Source: CADCWK01 sp965218235 (lineage in GTDB: Bacteria > Chloroflexota > Chloroflexia > Thermomicrobiales > UBA6265). Taken from it: 64,000 nt of DNA. Under the pieces are notes generated by a model. That model was not told the origin of the DNA and searched no databases. It saw only the letters and a program-made list of their open reading frames with translations. The position numbers and the translations under genes are program-made. Position 1 is the first letter of the stretch. Each line of letters starts with the position of its first letter. Where the stretch lies: positions 1 through 64,000 of the forward strand of contig OZ244596.1 in assembly GCA_965218235.1 (NCBI GenBank), given 5' to 3'. Below, piece after piece: positions 41,864-51,374 of the stretch.

Positions 41864-42230
41864 CCTCGCCTGCCACGGCGGCTCAGCCCCGGTTCAGAGC
41901 CGGGAGATCGCCCAGCGCCAGGGTATCCCCGAACCATATCTCCATCAGTTGCTCGGCGCCCTCAACCGCGGCGGCCTCGTCCGCAGCACCCGCGGCCCGC
42001 AGGGCGGCCACCGCCTGAGCCAGGCGCCGGACGCGGTGACGCTCTACGACATCTGGCTGGTCCTCGAGGGCCGCGACCGGCGGAGCCCGGATGATCGGCC
42101 ACCACGGCAGGACGTCATCGCCGATGTCTGGACCCGTGCCCAGGGAGACTTCGAGGCCCAGCTTCGCTCGGTGTCATTGCAGACCCTGCTGGAGCGGACC
42201 GGTTCGGCTCCGGCGGACTACAGCATCTGA
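41817..42230 (+). CDS. Rrf2-family transcriptional regulator without Fe-S cysteines
   Basis: A 137-aa winged-helix regulator of the Rrf2 family. The DNA-binding part is clear: VDYGVRALFDLACHGG, SREIAQRQGIPEPYLHQLLG and RSTRGPQGGHRLSQAPDAVT. Rrf2 proteins such as IscR or NsrR bind a cluster through three cysteines around residues 85-110; here that stretch has none, and the only Cys is C19. It may sense a small molecule, like CymR. The ATG at 41817 lies inside larE (47-nt overlap), so the two are likely co-expressed. Confidence 0.88.
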   Translation: MRVSSRVDYGVRALFDLACHGGSAPVQSREIAQRQGIPEPYLHQLLGALNRGGLVRSTRGPQGGHRLSQAPDAVTLYDIWLVLEGRDRRSPDDRPPRQDVIADVWTRAQGDFEAQLRSVSLQTLLERTGSAPADYSI

Positions 42231-42266
42231 ATGTCCGTCGGTACACGGCTCGATCTTACGGACATT
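42230..42266. repeat. 9-bp inverted repeat directly after the Rrf2 stop
   Basis: AATGTCCGT (42230-42238) and ACGGACATT (42258-42266) are exact inverse repeats with a 19-nt spacer. No T-run follows. It may be a weak 3' hairpin or an operator. Confidence 0.45.
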
Positions 42267-42619
42267 TGGCGAAATGGTGTTCGCTACCGGCGTGTTCTAG
42301 TGAACCCCGGCGATTGCGAGCAGACCCCTCCCCAACCCCTCCCCGGCTCGGACTCGGCACTGCGGTGCCTCACCGCCCGGAGACGGGGCCATGCTGATCG
42401 GCTTCGCCTTCCTGCCGACCCGTGAACGACGCGACGAGAAGCCGCGACGAGGCAAGGTTTCACAGACGTCTCGCGGACGTTTCATAGCGGCGAAGTTCTC
42501 GGGCCAGGCCGCTGCAGCAGCCATTGCCACGCAAGGCGTTGACGGTCTCCTCCTGACGCTTGCACGAGCGAGACCATTTATTTCGTAGGAACGGGTTTGG
42601 TGGAGCGAGCCTGAGTTCT
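42231..42619. other. convergent intergenic region with pyrimidine-rich tract
   Basis: A 389-bp gap between the Rrf2 gene and the first DUF2298 gene. It holds a 9-bp inverted repeat, a G-quadruplex motif and small GC hairpins. A short frame at 42391-42588 is not convincing. The region could be a remnant of a dispersed repeat. Confidence 0.55.
42325..42344 (-). other. compact G-quadruplex motif
   Basis: On the minus strand four runs of GGGG are separated by A, TT and A, an ideal short-loop parallel quadruplex. The plus strand is CCCC runs. It lies about 275 bp past the stop of the 784-aa DUF2298 gene. Confidence 0.8.
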
Positions 42620-44974
42620 CTACGAAGGCCGGCCGTAAATGACGACATCGCCCTGCGTGAAGACCGGTTGCCAGCCGGCTGCCACGAACGTCTGGTCGTC
42701 GATCTGGTAGGGACCGGAATCCGTGCAGCGCTTGTTGTCGAACTCGAAGCCTTTACGCTCGCCGATGCCGACGAAGACAAAGTCGATGCCGTACGGCGAA
42801 TCCCAGGCGGCAGTGGGATCGTCGTAGAGGTCCGCCACCTCGCCGGTTCGGGGTGCGATCTCCGAGAACGTTGGCTCCACGCCGTTGCGCCATTGCCGCT
42901 CATGGCCCGGCCACCCCATCACGGTCACGAGTCCCGAGTACGTGGAGACGGGGTTAGCCGGGACCCGCCTGAGATCGCCGTAGGAGCAGCCAGCGGCTTC
43001 GAGGACATGCGCGTCGGCCGCAGCGTTGGCGGTCAGCCAGGCGATGCCAGCCATCTCGTCCGGGAACTCACTCGCGGCGAAGGCCTTCCCGTCGAGAGAG
43101 CTCCAGCCCAGGTCCTCGTAGACCCGCGAGTACCGCTCCCCGGAGACGATCGGGTAGACCGACCCGAGCAGCACCGCCACCGCCGTCGCGACCGCGAGCA
43201 GCGGCCGGACCGCGGGGCGAACGCCGGTCGCGAAGCGGCGGGCGTCGCCCCAGAGCGTCAGAATCGCCAGCGCCGAGGCGATCCCGACGAGCACCCAGAC
43301 CTGATACTGGATCTTGAAGACGGTGTTCATTCGGTTTCCGAAAACGTCGCGGATGTAGAAAAGCTCGGTCGCGGCCAGCAGCAGGAAGCCGAGCGCGAAC
43401 AGGCCGGCCGCGACCGTGCGGACCGAGATGGTGCCTTCCCGCCGGATCACTTCCAAACCGGCCACGACGATCAGCCCGGCGACCAGCAGGACGGGCGTTT
43501 GGGCGACCAGCGTCAGGACGACGAGCGCCGCGACGATGATGAGCAGCTCCGTCGCTCGGAGACCGTCATAGCGGCGTAGTCCGGGCAGCGCCAGCGAGGC
43601 CGTAAGGAAGGCGATCGCGATGACGGTCGGGATCGCGAAGATCAGCAGGAACTCCCCGAAGCCGGTCCGCTCGCCGGTCACCGGAGCAATGGTCGTCAGG
43701 AGCGTCGAGAGCAGCGGGATGCCATCCAGCCAGCCGGGTAGCTCGCTCGCTCCGATCCCGACCGGCGGCGAGAAGCTAACGTAGAAGGGCAGCCAGGCGA
43801 CCAGCGCCCCCGCCCCGAGCAGGACCACTCCCACGATGCGCTGCCGGACCGGGTGCGCCCGCAGCGCGACGATGACGGCCACCGCCGCGACGAGCCCGTA
43901 GGTCGGCAGATCCCAGGAATTGAGCGCGTAGAGCGAACCGACGAGCGCCCCGGTCACACCGATCGTGAGCCAGGTCGAGCGAGGGACGGCTGCCGGAGCC
44001 ACGGTGTTGGTTGGCTCGGCCGCCCGACCGGAGAGGCGAAGTCCGACGGGCAGCGAGCCAAGCAGGAGGTTGACGGCGAGGCCGAGCGTCATCACAGCGA
44101 AGGGCAGCGCCATGACGTGCGGGTGGAGATCGCCGAGGACGAAGCTGAACGACGGAAACTCGTTGATGCCATGGTCAGCGTCGGCACCGACCCCGTCGAC
44201 GATCACCCGGCTGCTGCTCCAGCCGATGCCGCCCCACCACCACTGGTCGAGCTGAAATCCCGGGTCACGCAGGAACTCGACGTAGCTCTTGGTATTGCCC
44301 ACCCAGACAACGAGCGCGACCGACAGCAGCCCGGCGGCGACGGCCCGGCCGAGCGAAGCGAAGCGGCGGACCAGGTTGAAGGCGACCGACGAGGCGGCCG
44401 CGACGGTCGCGGCGAAGGTCCCGGCCAGGGCGAGATTGAAGGCGACGCCCTCGGCGACACCGGCCATCCGGGCGACGGCTCCATTGATGAGGTATCCGAG
44501 GTAGTAGTAGTTGATCGGCTCGCCGGCGAACCATGGGTCGGGCGGCGGGATCTGTTCCGTCCGCATGCTGCTGGCGAGCATGAGGCTGTCCATCGGCTTC
44601 TCGGTTTGAACGATCGCCGGTTGATGGCCCCGGAACCAGACGTAGAGCGCGAAGGCGGCGATCCCGATCACCTCGGCGACCAGCATCGCCATCATCCAGC
44701 GCCGGTCGAGCACCCCGGCCCGCCAGGCCAGCGCGTAGCCGGCGACCGCGACCACCCCGAGCGTGACCCAGAGGCCGGCCGTGGAGTAGGGGATGAGGTC
44801 GAGTGAGGCCAGCCACCACGTCGGCAGGACCAGCGCCAGCAGCCCGATCGGCCGCGTGATCCCGGCGCCGCGGTCCGGCAGCCGGCGGCAGAGCAGCGCG
44901 ACCAGCGGCGCGACGCCCCACGAGACGGCGATCAGGACGAGGTACCAGGTCAACGCGTCGGTGAGAGTGTCCAT
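42620..44974 (-). CDS. DUF2298 (Chlor_Arch_YYY) polytopic membrane protein
   Basis: A 784-aa membrane protein with many TM helices. It carries the family signature EPINYYYLGYLING, with YYY at residues 156-158, a short loop with PPPDPWFAGE before it, and the conserved segment FPSFSFVLGDLHPHVMALPF around 273-292. DUF2298 proteins occur mainly in Chloroflexi and archaea and have no proven function; distant likeness to GT-C glycosyltransferases is suggested by the layout. GGAG lies upstream of the ATG. It follows a larger paralogue by 42 bp on the same strand. Confidence 0.9.
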   Translation of the reverse strand: MDTLTDALTWYLVLIAVSWGVAPLVALLCRRLPDRGAGITRPIGLLALVLPTWWLASLDLIPYSTAGLWVTLGVVAVAGYALAWRAGVLDRRWMMAMLVAEVIGIAAFALYVWFRGHQPAIVQTEKPMDSLMLASSMRTEQIPPPDPWFAGEPINYYYLGYLINGAVARMAGVAEGVAFNLALAGTFAATVAAASSVAFNLVRRFASLGRAVAAGLLSVALVVWVGNTKSYVEFLRDPGFQLDQWWWGGIGWSSSRVIVDGVGADADHGINEFPSFSFVLGDLHPHVMALPFAVMTLGLAVNLLLGSLPVGLRLSGRAAEPTNTVAPAAVPRSTWLTIGVTGALVGSLYALNSWDLPTYGLVAAVAVIVALRAHPVRQRIVGVVLLGAGALVAWLPFYVSFSPPVGIGASELPGWLDGIPLLSTLLTTIAPVTGERTGFGEFLLIFAIPTVIAIAFLTASLALPGLRRYDGLRATELLIIVAALVVLTLVAQTPVLLVAGLIVVAGLEVIRREGTISVRTVAAGLFALGFLLLAATELFYIRDVFGNRMNTVFKIQYQVWVLVGIASALAILTLWGDARRFATGVRPAVRPLLAVATAVAVLLGSVYPIVSGERYSRVYEDLGWSSLDGKAFAASEFPDEMAGIAWLTANAAADAHVLEAAGCSYGDLRRVPANPVSTYSGLVTVMGWPGHERQWRNGVEPTFSEIAPRTGEVADLYDDPTAAWDSPYGIDFVFVGIGERKGFEFDNKRCTDSGPYQIDDQTFVAAGWQPVFTQGDVVIYGRPS

Positions 44975-45016
44975 CGAGGGCTCCGGGTTCAGGCTTGTCG
45001 GGCGGAACGACCCGGA

Positions 45017-48000
45017 TCAGGTTCCCGCGGGGACCACGGCGGGCAGGACGCGATAGATCGTCGTCTCCCCTCGCGTGAATGCGACTTCGAGGCTCGTTCC
45101 GACCATCGTGTCGAATGTCGCGAGACCAGCCTGGTTGACCATTGGCCGTCCGCCGTCGGTCAACCGCCGCTCCAGCGTGCCGACGACGACGTACTCGACG
45201 CCGTACTGGCGCAGGATATCGAGCTTGGCCTCGGGGTCGGTCGAGTCGTAAAGGGTCTCAACGTCGTTCAGCCGTGGATCGAGATCGTCCGAGTACCGCT
45301 GCTGCGACTCATGGTTGCGCCAACCGAGGATCGTGGGCAGCCCGGTCGAGACGCTGAAGCGGGACGGCAGACAGACATAGGCGTTGAAGTTGCTGTACTC
45401 GGCGATCACCGGCGAGCCGTCGACCTCCGCATTGAACCAGTCGATCGCAGCCCGGTCGTCGCTGAAGCTCATCGCCGTACGCGCCGTCGCGGGGCTGGTG
45501 CAGGGGTAGGCCCGGCTGACGGAGGCGTCGTCCATCCACCGGTAGGCGTTGAGGGTGTTCGGGGTACCGGCGAAGCGATTGTCCAGCCGAATCGAGGTCG
45601 CGGTCAGCGGGTAGCAGGCCGAGGCGACCAGGACCAGCGCCACGACGACCAGCCCGACCTTCGACCAGGCGACCGACGGCAGGCGAGACGACCTCTCCGG
45701 CGCCATGACCGGGAACGATCCAACGGGAACTCCAGCCGGAGCCGACGGCGCAGCGACGACCTGGACGCCTGTCGATGGCGACGACCCGGCGACCGAGACG
45801 GTGTCGGACGGGAGGCTGGCCGCGGCCGGGGAGGCGAGCCGGCCGACCATCCAGGCGAAGAGCCCAGCGCCGGCCAGAGCGAGCAGCACCCAGCTCTGGT
45901 TGTAGAACTTGAAGACCGTGTTCATCCGGTAGGCCGACCCACCGGCGAGATTGTCGACCAGGTAGACGACCTCCAGGGCGGCGACGACGCCGCCACCGGC
46001 CGCCATCATCAGGCCGAGCATCCGCGGCGCCGTCCCCGGCAGGAACAGGTAGGCGAACGTGCCGACCCCGACGATGGCCGCGCCGATCCCGAAGACTGGC
46101 TGCCCGACGGCCGCCGCGCCGACCGCGACCAGCGCGAACGCGGCGATCACCAGCCGGCGGGCGTTCATCACGGCATTCGAGCCGCCGAGACTGTTGCCTC
46201 GCGACCACGCTGCCGCCGACAGCAGGAGCGTCAGGACCGCGATCAGGCCGAGGATGACGATGTCGCCGATCTGGAGTCCGGTCGTCGCCTCGTCGGTCGG
46301 CCGGTTGAGGACCGCCGCGAAGACGAGCAGGACACTGATCGCGAGGACAGGTAGCAGCGGCTGGAGCCAGACCCGCCAGCCGCCACGGGCACCGGCGCAG
46401 AGCAGCGCGGTCATCCCCACGATGACGATCGCCAGCAGCCCGCCGAAGTGGAGCATCTCCCGCCAGAAGTCGGTTGGCGCCTTGACCCGACCGATAGTGC
46501 TGAACAGCGTGACGAACTTCAGGTAGAAGGGCAAGACGGAGGCGAAGGCGAGAATGCCGATGACCAGCAGCAGCGCGACCGTGCCGACCAACCGGGCGAC
46601 CAGGTTGGGCAGGGTCCGGGTCGCCAGCAGGACCGAGGCGGCGACGAACAGGACGTAGGTGGCGATGTCCCAGGCGTTGGTCATGTAGAGCGTACCGAGG
46701 GAGACCGAGAGGGCGACGACCCGCGCCCCGAGCAGGACGCGCCAGCGACCGACCGGGCCGGTGCTGAGCGCGAGGTTGACCAGGCGCGGCTGGCTGGCGA
46801 GGGAGTAGCACAGAGCGATGACCAGCACCGTGATGGGCAGCGCGATGCCGTGGGCATGGAGGTCGGCGTAGAGGCCGGTGAAGAACGGGAACTCGGTAAT
46901 CGAGTCTCCGCCCAGGGCACGGCTCGGACTCCAGACGACAGCCCAGACGCCGACCTGGTCATCGAACAGGTTGAAGAAGCCGCCGAGGTTGCCGACCGCG
47001 ACCATCAGGATCGCGCCCATCAGCCCGCCAGCCAGCGCCGCGAGTCGTCCCACGTTGAACCGGCGGCCAAGGTCGCGGCCGAGCGTCGCCGCGACCCCGT
47101 AGGCAGCCGAACCGAGGAAGGCCATGAAGGTTGGCTGGGCGAGGTTGAAGGCGATCTCGGCCGGGATGCCGGTCAGTTTGATCAGGAAGGCGACGACGTA
47201 GAGTCCGTAATAGTAGTAGTTCAGGTAGCCGCCGCTGAACCACGGGTCGTAGGGCGGGAACTCGGAGCTTCGCAGGGTCGCGTTGAGGTGGGCGAACTCC
47301 ATCGGCTTCTCACCGCCCCAGTTCGCCTCCCACGAGTCCGGGTTGTAGAACCGGAAGATCAAGAAGACCGTGAAGACGGTCCAGAAGACGATCTCGCCGA
47401 CCCCGGCGATCCGGCGCTGGTCCGCCGAGACCGCGAAGAAGCGCCTTCCCGAGCGCCAGCGAGCGCGGACCAGCCAGAGTAGACCGGCGATGACGATGAC
47501 CGCGACGGCGCACCAGATCGCCCGGAACAGGAACAGCCCGGTGCTGGCACCCATCCAGATCACGAACGCGGCGGCGAGCGTGATCAGCAGCCGGGCGAAG
47601 ACCCAGCCGCCCTCGGCCAGGTTCCCGAGCAGCAGCCGGGCCAGCGGCAGCCCGGCGACCTGGAGCACGATTAGCAGCAACACCCAGACGGCCAGCGCCA
47701 CGGCGGAGTTGTCGGTCAGGGAGCTGCTCCAGCGGGCATCGGCGACGACGGGCAACTCGCCGTTGGGCTGATCGAGCAGGATGTCGTTTGCGGGCGGCGT
47801 CCGGGTCGGGCTGACCGGCTGGAGGCGTTGGGCGGCCAGCAGGTCATTGAACTGATCCTGAGGAATCAGGTTCGTCTTCTGGTAGATCTCGACGTGGGGA
47901 TGGTCGTAGTTGATCCAGGTCTCGTCGGCCGCGTCGTCATCAATCGATATGCCGGCGAACCTGGGATGCGAGGTGAAATCCGCGACCCTGGTGTAGCCGA

Positions 48001-49987
48001 GCTGGCCGGACTCCAGCGCATCGAAGAAGGCGATCTGGACCGGGTAGCGCCACGGCAGCCGCGGCACGGAGGCGGTGATCCGGTCGGACGAGATGACATA
48101 ATAATCCGCCTGGGCGAGGTGGGTGTAGAGGGCGGTGGCGGCTTCTTCCGATCCGGATAGCGTGATCTCCGTCCCGAGACCGGCCCAGGCTCCGGCAAGG
48201 TCGCCGGTACCGGGATTGGACAGCGCGTCGATCAGGACGTCGGTCGCATTTCGCAGGTTGAAGCTGGTGTCGCTGAACCCGTCCTCGGCCTGGCTGAGGC
48301 CTGCGGACAGGTTCAGGCGCGTGTCTTCGTCCAGCGACGCGAGGTCGGGAGCGGCGGCGACCAGTGAGGTCTCGGCGCCAGGGAAGTCGCTCTCCCGGAT
48401 CGCCGCCGCCGCGGGTTGCGTGACGGGCAGTGTGTCGAGCACGTCGGCGATGGCGACCATGTCGCCGAAGACCGGACGGTCCTCGTAGGAATCGAGGCTG
48501 AGCCATTCATATTGAAGCGTGTCGGCCTGGAGGACCGGACCCATGTCGAGCGGGACGCCGCGGTCCCAGACCTCGGTCGTGATGGCGCTGCCGGGCGGAA
48601 CGTTGCTGTAGATCCATTGCGTCGCAGAGATCCGGGTGTTGTCGTGGGCGTAGACCGACGAGGTCGCCGAGACCCAAAAGACGAGCCCGGCCATCGCCGC
48701 GGCCGAGACCGTCAGCTTCGCCGACCGGCCGAACCACGTCAGCCGAACGTTCAGGAGCCGGCTGAGCAGGTAGCCGCCGGCGACGGCAAGCGCGGGCACC
48801 ATCGGGGCGACGTAACGCAGGAACTTCGTCTGCGGCAGCAGGAGCGTCGCGAGGAAGATCAGGATCCAGCCCAGAGTCATCAGTTCCGCCGCTCCCCTGT
48901 GTCGCCACGCTCGCCAGGTCAGTGCTCCAATCCCGACCACCCCGAGCAGACCGCCGACCGGACCCATGCCCCAGCGGACCAGTTGCTCAGCCTGGTACAG
49001 GATCGGCGTCGTCCCAATATAGACGCGGGTGTAAGGGACATCGAACGTGCCGCGCTGGATCGAGGTCTGCTCGCGGAGATCGGCGAGGTACGAGGTCGGG
49101 TCGAGGACGGCGTAGGGCTCGCAGACAGCGAAGATGAAGATGGCGGCGATTGCGCCCAGGGCGAACCGCTCGGCGACGGCTCCGGCGACGGCCGCCGGGC
49201 CGTAGCCCGACCGGTGCCGCAGCCAGGCGTCGTAGAGGATCGCCAGCCCAACGAGGCCGAAGGCGGCGATACCGGTCGGCTTGGTGGCGAGGGTAAAGCC
49301 CGCCGCCAGCCCGGCGAGGATGAAGAGACGCCGGTTGCCGCGCCCCGCCGCGAGGATGGCACAGAGCAACGTCAGCGCCGCCCCAAACGTGAGCCAGCTG
49401 TCGGTCGTGTAGAAATGGGCGAGCTGGACCACGACCGGGGCGAAGGCGTAGATCGCCGCCGCCGCGAGCCCGGCCGCCGCGCCGCCGATCATCCGGGCGA
49501 TGCCGAAGACCATCGCCACGACGACGGTGTCGAGGATCATGTTGATCAGCCGGCCGACCTTGAACACCTGATCGAGGCGGTGCCAGTCTCGGTCCGAGCT
49601 ACCGGGAATCAGTCGATCCGCGATCGGCACGCCGGCCAGGCGGTTGAACCCCTCGGCGACGAGGTCCGTCGCGTAGAGTGGCAGGGAGCCGTAGGCAAAG
49701 CTGCGGTGGTTGCCGTCCTCGCCGTCCGAACGTGGGTTGAGCGTGCTCAGCGCCGGGTCGGTCAGGTTGGACCAGTCCGGCGGTAACGGGAGCTGGACGC
49801 GGTCGACCGTGACCTCGGTGACGTGATACTCATCGGGGTGAAGGAGCTGCCCATCGTCCCAGTTCAGCCCGATCAGCCGGACCGCGAAGGCGGCCAGCAT
49901 GATCCCGAGGAACGCGAGCCGCAGGGGATCGCCGGGTCGAACGATGCGTTGCGGGCGCGTCCAGGGGTTGGCTATCACGCGCGGCAT
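45017..49987 (-). CDS. giant GT-C glycosyltransferase-like / DUF2298 fusion protein
   Basis: A 1656-aa polytopic protein. The N-terminal part resembles PMT/ArnT-type GT-C glycosyltransferases: TM1, then LLHPDEYH (D52, E53) in the first outer loop where such enzymes keep an acidic catalytic residue, and AHFYTTDSWLTFGAALTLL. A long extracytoplasmic region (about 440-740) follows. From about residue 860 the DUF2298 module repeats the pattern of the neighbour: PPYDPWFSGG, LNYYYYGLY (about 922-926), and FPFFTGLYADLHAHGIALP. A fused donor or acceptor glycosylation role is inferred. No clear ribosome-binding site precedes the ATG at 49987. Confidence 0.88.
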   Translation of the reverse strand: MPRVIANPWTRPQRIVRPGDPLRLAFLGIMLAAFAVRLIGLNWDDGQLLHPDEYHVTEVTVDRVQLPLPPDWSNLTDPALSTLNPRSDGEDGNHRSFAYGSLPLYATDLVAEGFNRLAGVPIADRLIPGSSDRDWHRLDQVFKVGRLINMILDTVVVAMVFGIARMIGGAAAGLAAAAIYAFAPVVVQLAHFYTTDSWLTFGAALTLLCAILAAGRGNRRLFILAGLAAGFTLATKPTGIAAFGLVGLAILYDAWLRHRSGYGPAAVAGAVAERFALGAIAAIFIFAVCEPYAVLDPTSYLADLREQTSIQRGTFDVPYTRVYIGTTPILYQAEQLVRWGMGPVGGLLGVVGIGALTWRAWRHRGAAELMTLGWILIFLATLLLPQTKFLRYVAPMVPALAVAGGYLLSRLLNVRLTWFGRSAKLTVSAAAMAGLVFWVSATSSVYAHDNTRISATQWIYSNVPPGSAITTEVWDRGVPLDMGPVLQADTLQYEWLSLDSYEDRPVFGDMVAIADVLDTLPVTQPAAAAIRESDFPGAETSLVAAAPDLASLDEDTRLNLSAGLSQAEDGFSDTSFNLRNATDVLIDALSNPGTGDLAGAWAGLGTEITLSGSEEAATALYTHLAQADYYVISSDRITASVPRLPWRYPVQIAFFDALESGQLGYTRVADFTSHPRFAGISIDDDAADETWINYDHPHVEIYQKTNLIPQDQFNDLLAAQRLQPVSPTRTPPANDILLDQPNGELPVVADARWSSSLTDNSAVALAVWVLLLIVLQVAGLPLARLLLGNLAEGGWVFARLLITLAAAFVIWMGASTGLFLFRAIWCAVAVIVIAGLLWLVRARWRSGRRFFAVSADQRRIAGVGEIVFWTVFTVFLIFRFYNPDSWEANWGGEKPMEFAHLNATLRSSEFPPYDPWFSGGYLNYYYYGLYVVAFLIKLTGIPAEIAFNLAQPTFMAFLGSAAYGVAATLGRDLGRRFNVGRLAALAGGLMGAILMVAVGNLGGFFNLFDDQVGVWAVVWSPSRALGGDSITEFPFFTGLYADLHAHGIALPITVLVIALCYSLASQPRLVNLALSTGPVGRWRVLLGARVVALSVSLGTLYMTNAWDIATYVLFVAASVLLATRTLPNLVARLVGTVALLLVIGILAFASVLPFYLKFVTLFSTIGRVKAPTDFWREMLHFGGLLAIVIVGMTALLCAGARGGWRVWLQPLLPVLAISVLLVFAAVLNRPTDEATTGLQIGDIVILGLIAVLTLLLSAAAWSRGNSLGGSNAVMNARRLVIAAFALVAVGAAAVGQPVFGIGAAIVGVGTFAYLFLPGTAPRMLGLMMAAGGGVVAALEVVYLVDNLAGGSAYRMNTVFKFYNQSWVLLALAGAGLFAWMVGRLASPAAASLPSDTVSVAGSSPSTGVQVVAAPSAPAGVPVGSFPVMAPERSSRLPSVAWSKVGLVVVALVLVASACYPLTATSIRLDNRFAGTPNTLNAYRWMDDASVSRAYPCTSPATARTAMSFSDDRAAIDWFNAEVDGSPVIAEYSNFNAYVCLPSRFSVSTGLPTILGWRNHESQQRYSDDLDPRLNDVETLYDSTDPEAKLDILRQYGVEYVVVGTLERRLTDGGRPMVNQAGLATFDTMVGTSLEVAFTRGETTIYRVLPAVVPAGT

Positions 49988-50018
49988 TCTACTAGCCGCC
50001 CGGAGGTGGGTCGAGACG

Positions 50019-51068
50019 ATGCGGGACGAGCGGACGCAACAGGTGAGCGGATGGACGCGAGATCGTCCGATCCGGGTGGTCTACTGCGGCACGCCGGCCT
50101 TCGCGGTCCCGGCGCTGAGGGCGCTGGCGAACGATGCCCGGTTCAAGGTCGTCCTGGTCGTGACACAGCCCGACCGGCCAGCTGGTCGAGGGCGGAAGCT
50201 CATCATGCCGGCTGTCGGGGCGGCCGCGCAGTCCCTCGGTCTGCCCGTCCACCAGCCCGAGGGACTGCGGACGGAAGCAGCGCGGCAGCCCCTGGTCGAT
50301 GCCGACGCGGATGTCTTCGTCGTCGCGGCCTACGGGGTGATCTTCGGCCCGAAGACGCTCGCGATCCCGCGCTTTGGCTGTCTCAACCTGCACGCCTCAG
50401 TGCTGCCAGCCTACCGCGGCGCGAACCCGATCGCCGCCGCGATCGCCCAGCGGGAGCCCACGACCGGTGTCACGCTGATGCGGATGGAAGCTGGCCTCGA
50501 CACCGGCCCCATCATCGGTGTCGGCTCGATCGACATAACCGACGACGACAGCACCGAGACCGTGACCGCCAATCTGGCCGGTGTCGGGGCCGAGCTGGTC
50601 GTGCGCCTGATCCCGGACTGGGTCGCCGGTCGAATCGACGCCGTCCCGCAGCCACCGGGCGCGACCGTGACCCGACCGATGACCAGGGCCGACGGCTGGC
50701 TGGACTGGTCTCGGCCGGCCGTCGAACTCCAGGCCCAGGTTCGGGCGATGTGGCCGTGGCCGCGAGGCTGGACGACCGTGCCTGGACTGGACGGGCAGAT
50801 CTGGACGATGCAGATTCACCGGGCCGGCCTGGTCACCTCGTCATACCCGTTCAAAGGGCCGCCAGGTACCGTCATGGACATCGCTGGCAACCTGCTGGTC
50901 GTCGCCGGCGATGGCGCCCTCGACCTCTCGCTGATCCAGGAGCCGGGTCGGGGTCCGCGGCCAGGCTCGATCCTGCTGGCCTCGGGCCGGATCGCCGCCG
51001 GGACAATCCTTGGCCAGGAAGGGGCGCCAGAGGGGCGAACGCCGCTCGTGATGCCAGTGGAGGACTAA
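50019..51068 (+). CDS. fmt: methionyl-tRNA formyltransferase
   Basis: A 349-aa enzyme that formylates Met on initiator tRNA. It has VVYCGTPAFAVPALRAL, VTQPDRPAGRGRKL, ADVFVVAAYGVIFGPKTL, the catalytic region LNLHASVLPAYRGANPIAAA (Asn and His conserved), and GVTLMRMEAGLDTGPII, then a C-terminal OB-like domain. The ATG at 50019 has GGAGG 12 nt upstream; the open frame begins further up without similarity. It is divergent from the giant DUF2298 gene with 31 bp between starts. def is not adjacent. Confidence 0.95.
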   Translation: MRDERTQQVSGWTRDRPIRVVYCGTPAFAVPALRALANDARFKVVLVVTQPDRPAGRGRKLIMPAVGAAAQSLGLPVHQPEGLRTEAARQPLVDADADVFVVAAYGVIFGPKTLAIPRFGCLNLHASVLPAYRGANPIAAAIAQREPTTGVTLMRMEAGLDTGPIIGVGSIDITDDDSTETVTANLAGVGAELVVRLIPDWVAGRIDAVPQPPGATVTRPMTRADGWLDWSRPAVELQAQVRAMWPWPRGWTTVPGLDGQIWTMQIHRAGLVTSSYPFKGPPGTVMDIAGNLLVVAGDGALDLSLIQEPGRGPRPGSILLASGRIAAGTILGQEGAPEGRTPLVMPVED

Positions 51069-51374
51069 CGGATCGGCTCACCCCGGTTTAAGGCGGATAA
51101 CCTCACTTATGCGAAGAACGAAAAACGGACATGCGGAGACGGGACGGACCGGTTGTCGTGCTATAGGCACGAGGACCGCGCGCCGAGCGCGACGATTGAG
51201 GACAACAGCTCACGGATGTATCGAGCGGCCCTGATGTCCAGCGGTGCAGGATCAAAGGCGAACCGCTGATCGGCGCCTCGTATACTGGTCGGACGATTGA
51301 ACCCGGATAGTTGCCGATACGGACGGCTGGCGAGCCCGACGGTCAGACCCGAATACGAGTGATTGCGGAGGACG
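51069..51374. other. intergenic stretch, nothing clear
   Basis: A 306-bp gap between fmt and the spermidine-synthase-like gene. A TATACT at 51281-51286 may be a weak -10 for the downstream gene; a 5-bp hairpin lies near 51160. No gene is supported. Confidence 0.45.

Noticed and set aside
42391..42588. 65-codon frame after the Rrf2 gene
   Set aside because: No good ribosome-binding site, odd composition, and it lies beside a C-rich tract; treated as non-coding.
48416..49786. 456-codon frame opposite the giant DUF2298 gene
   Set aside because: Charged, repetitive composition typical of antisense reading of TM-rich GC sequence.
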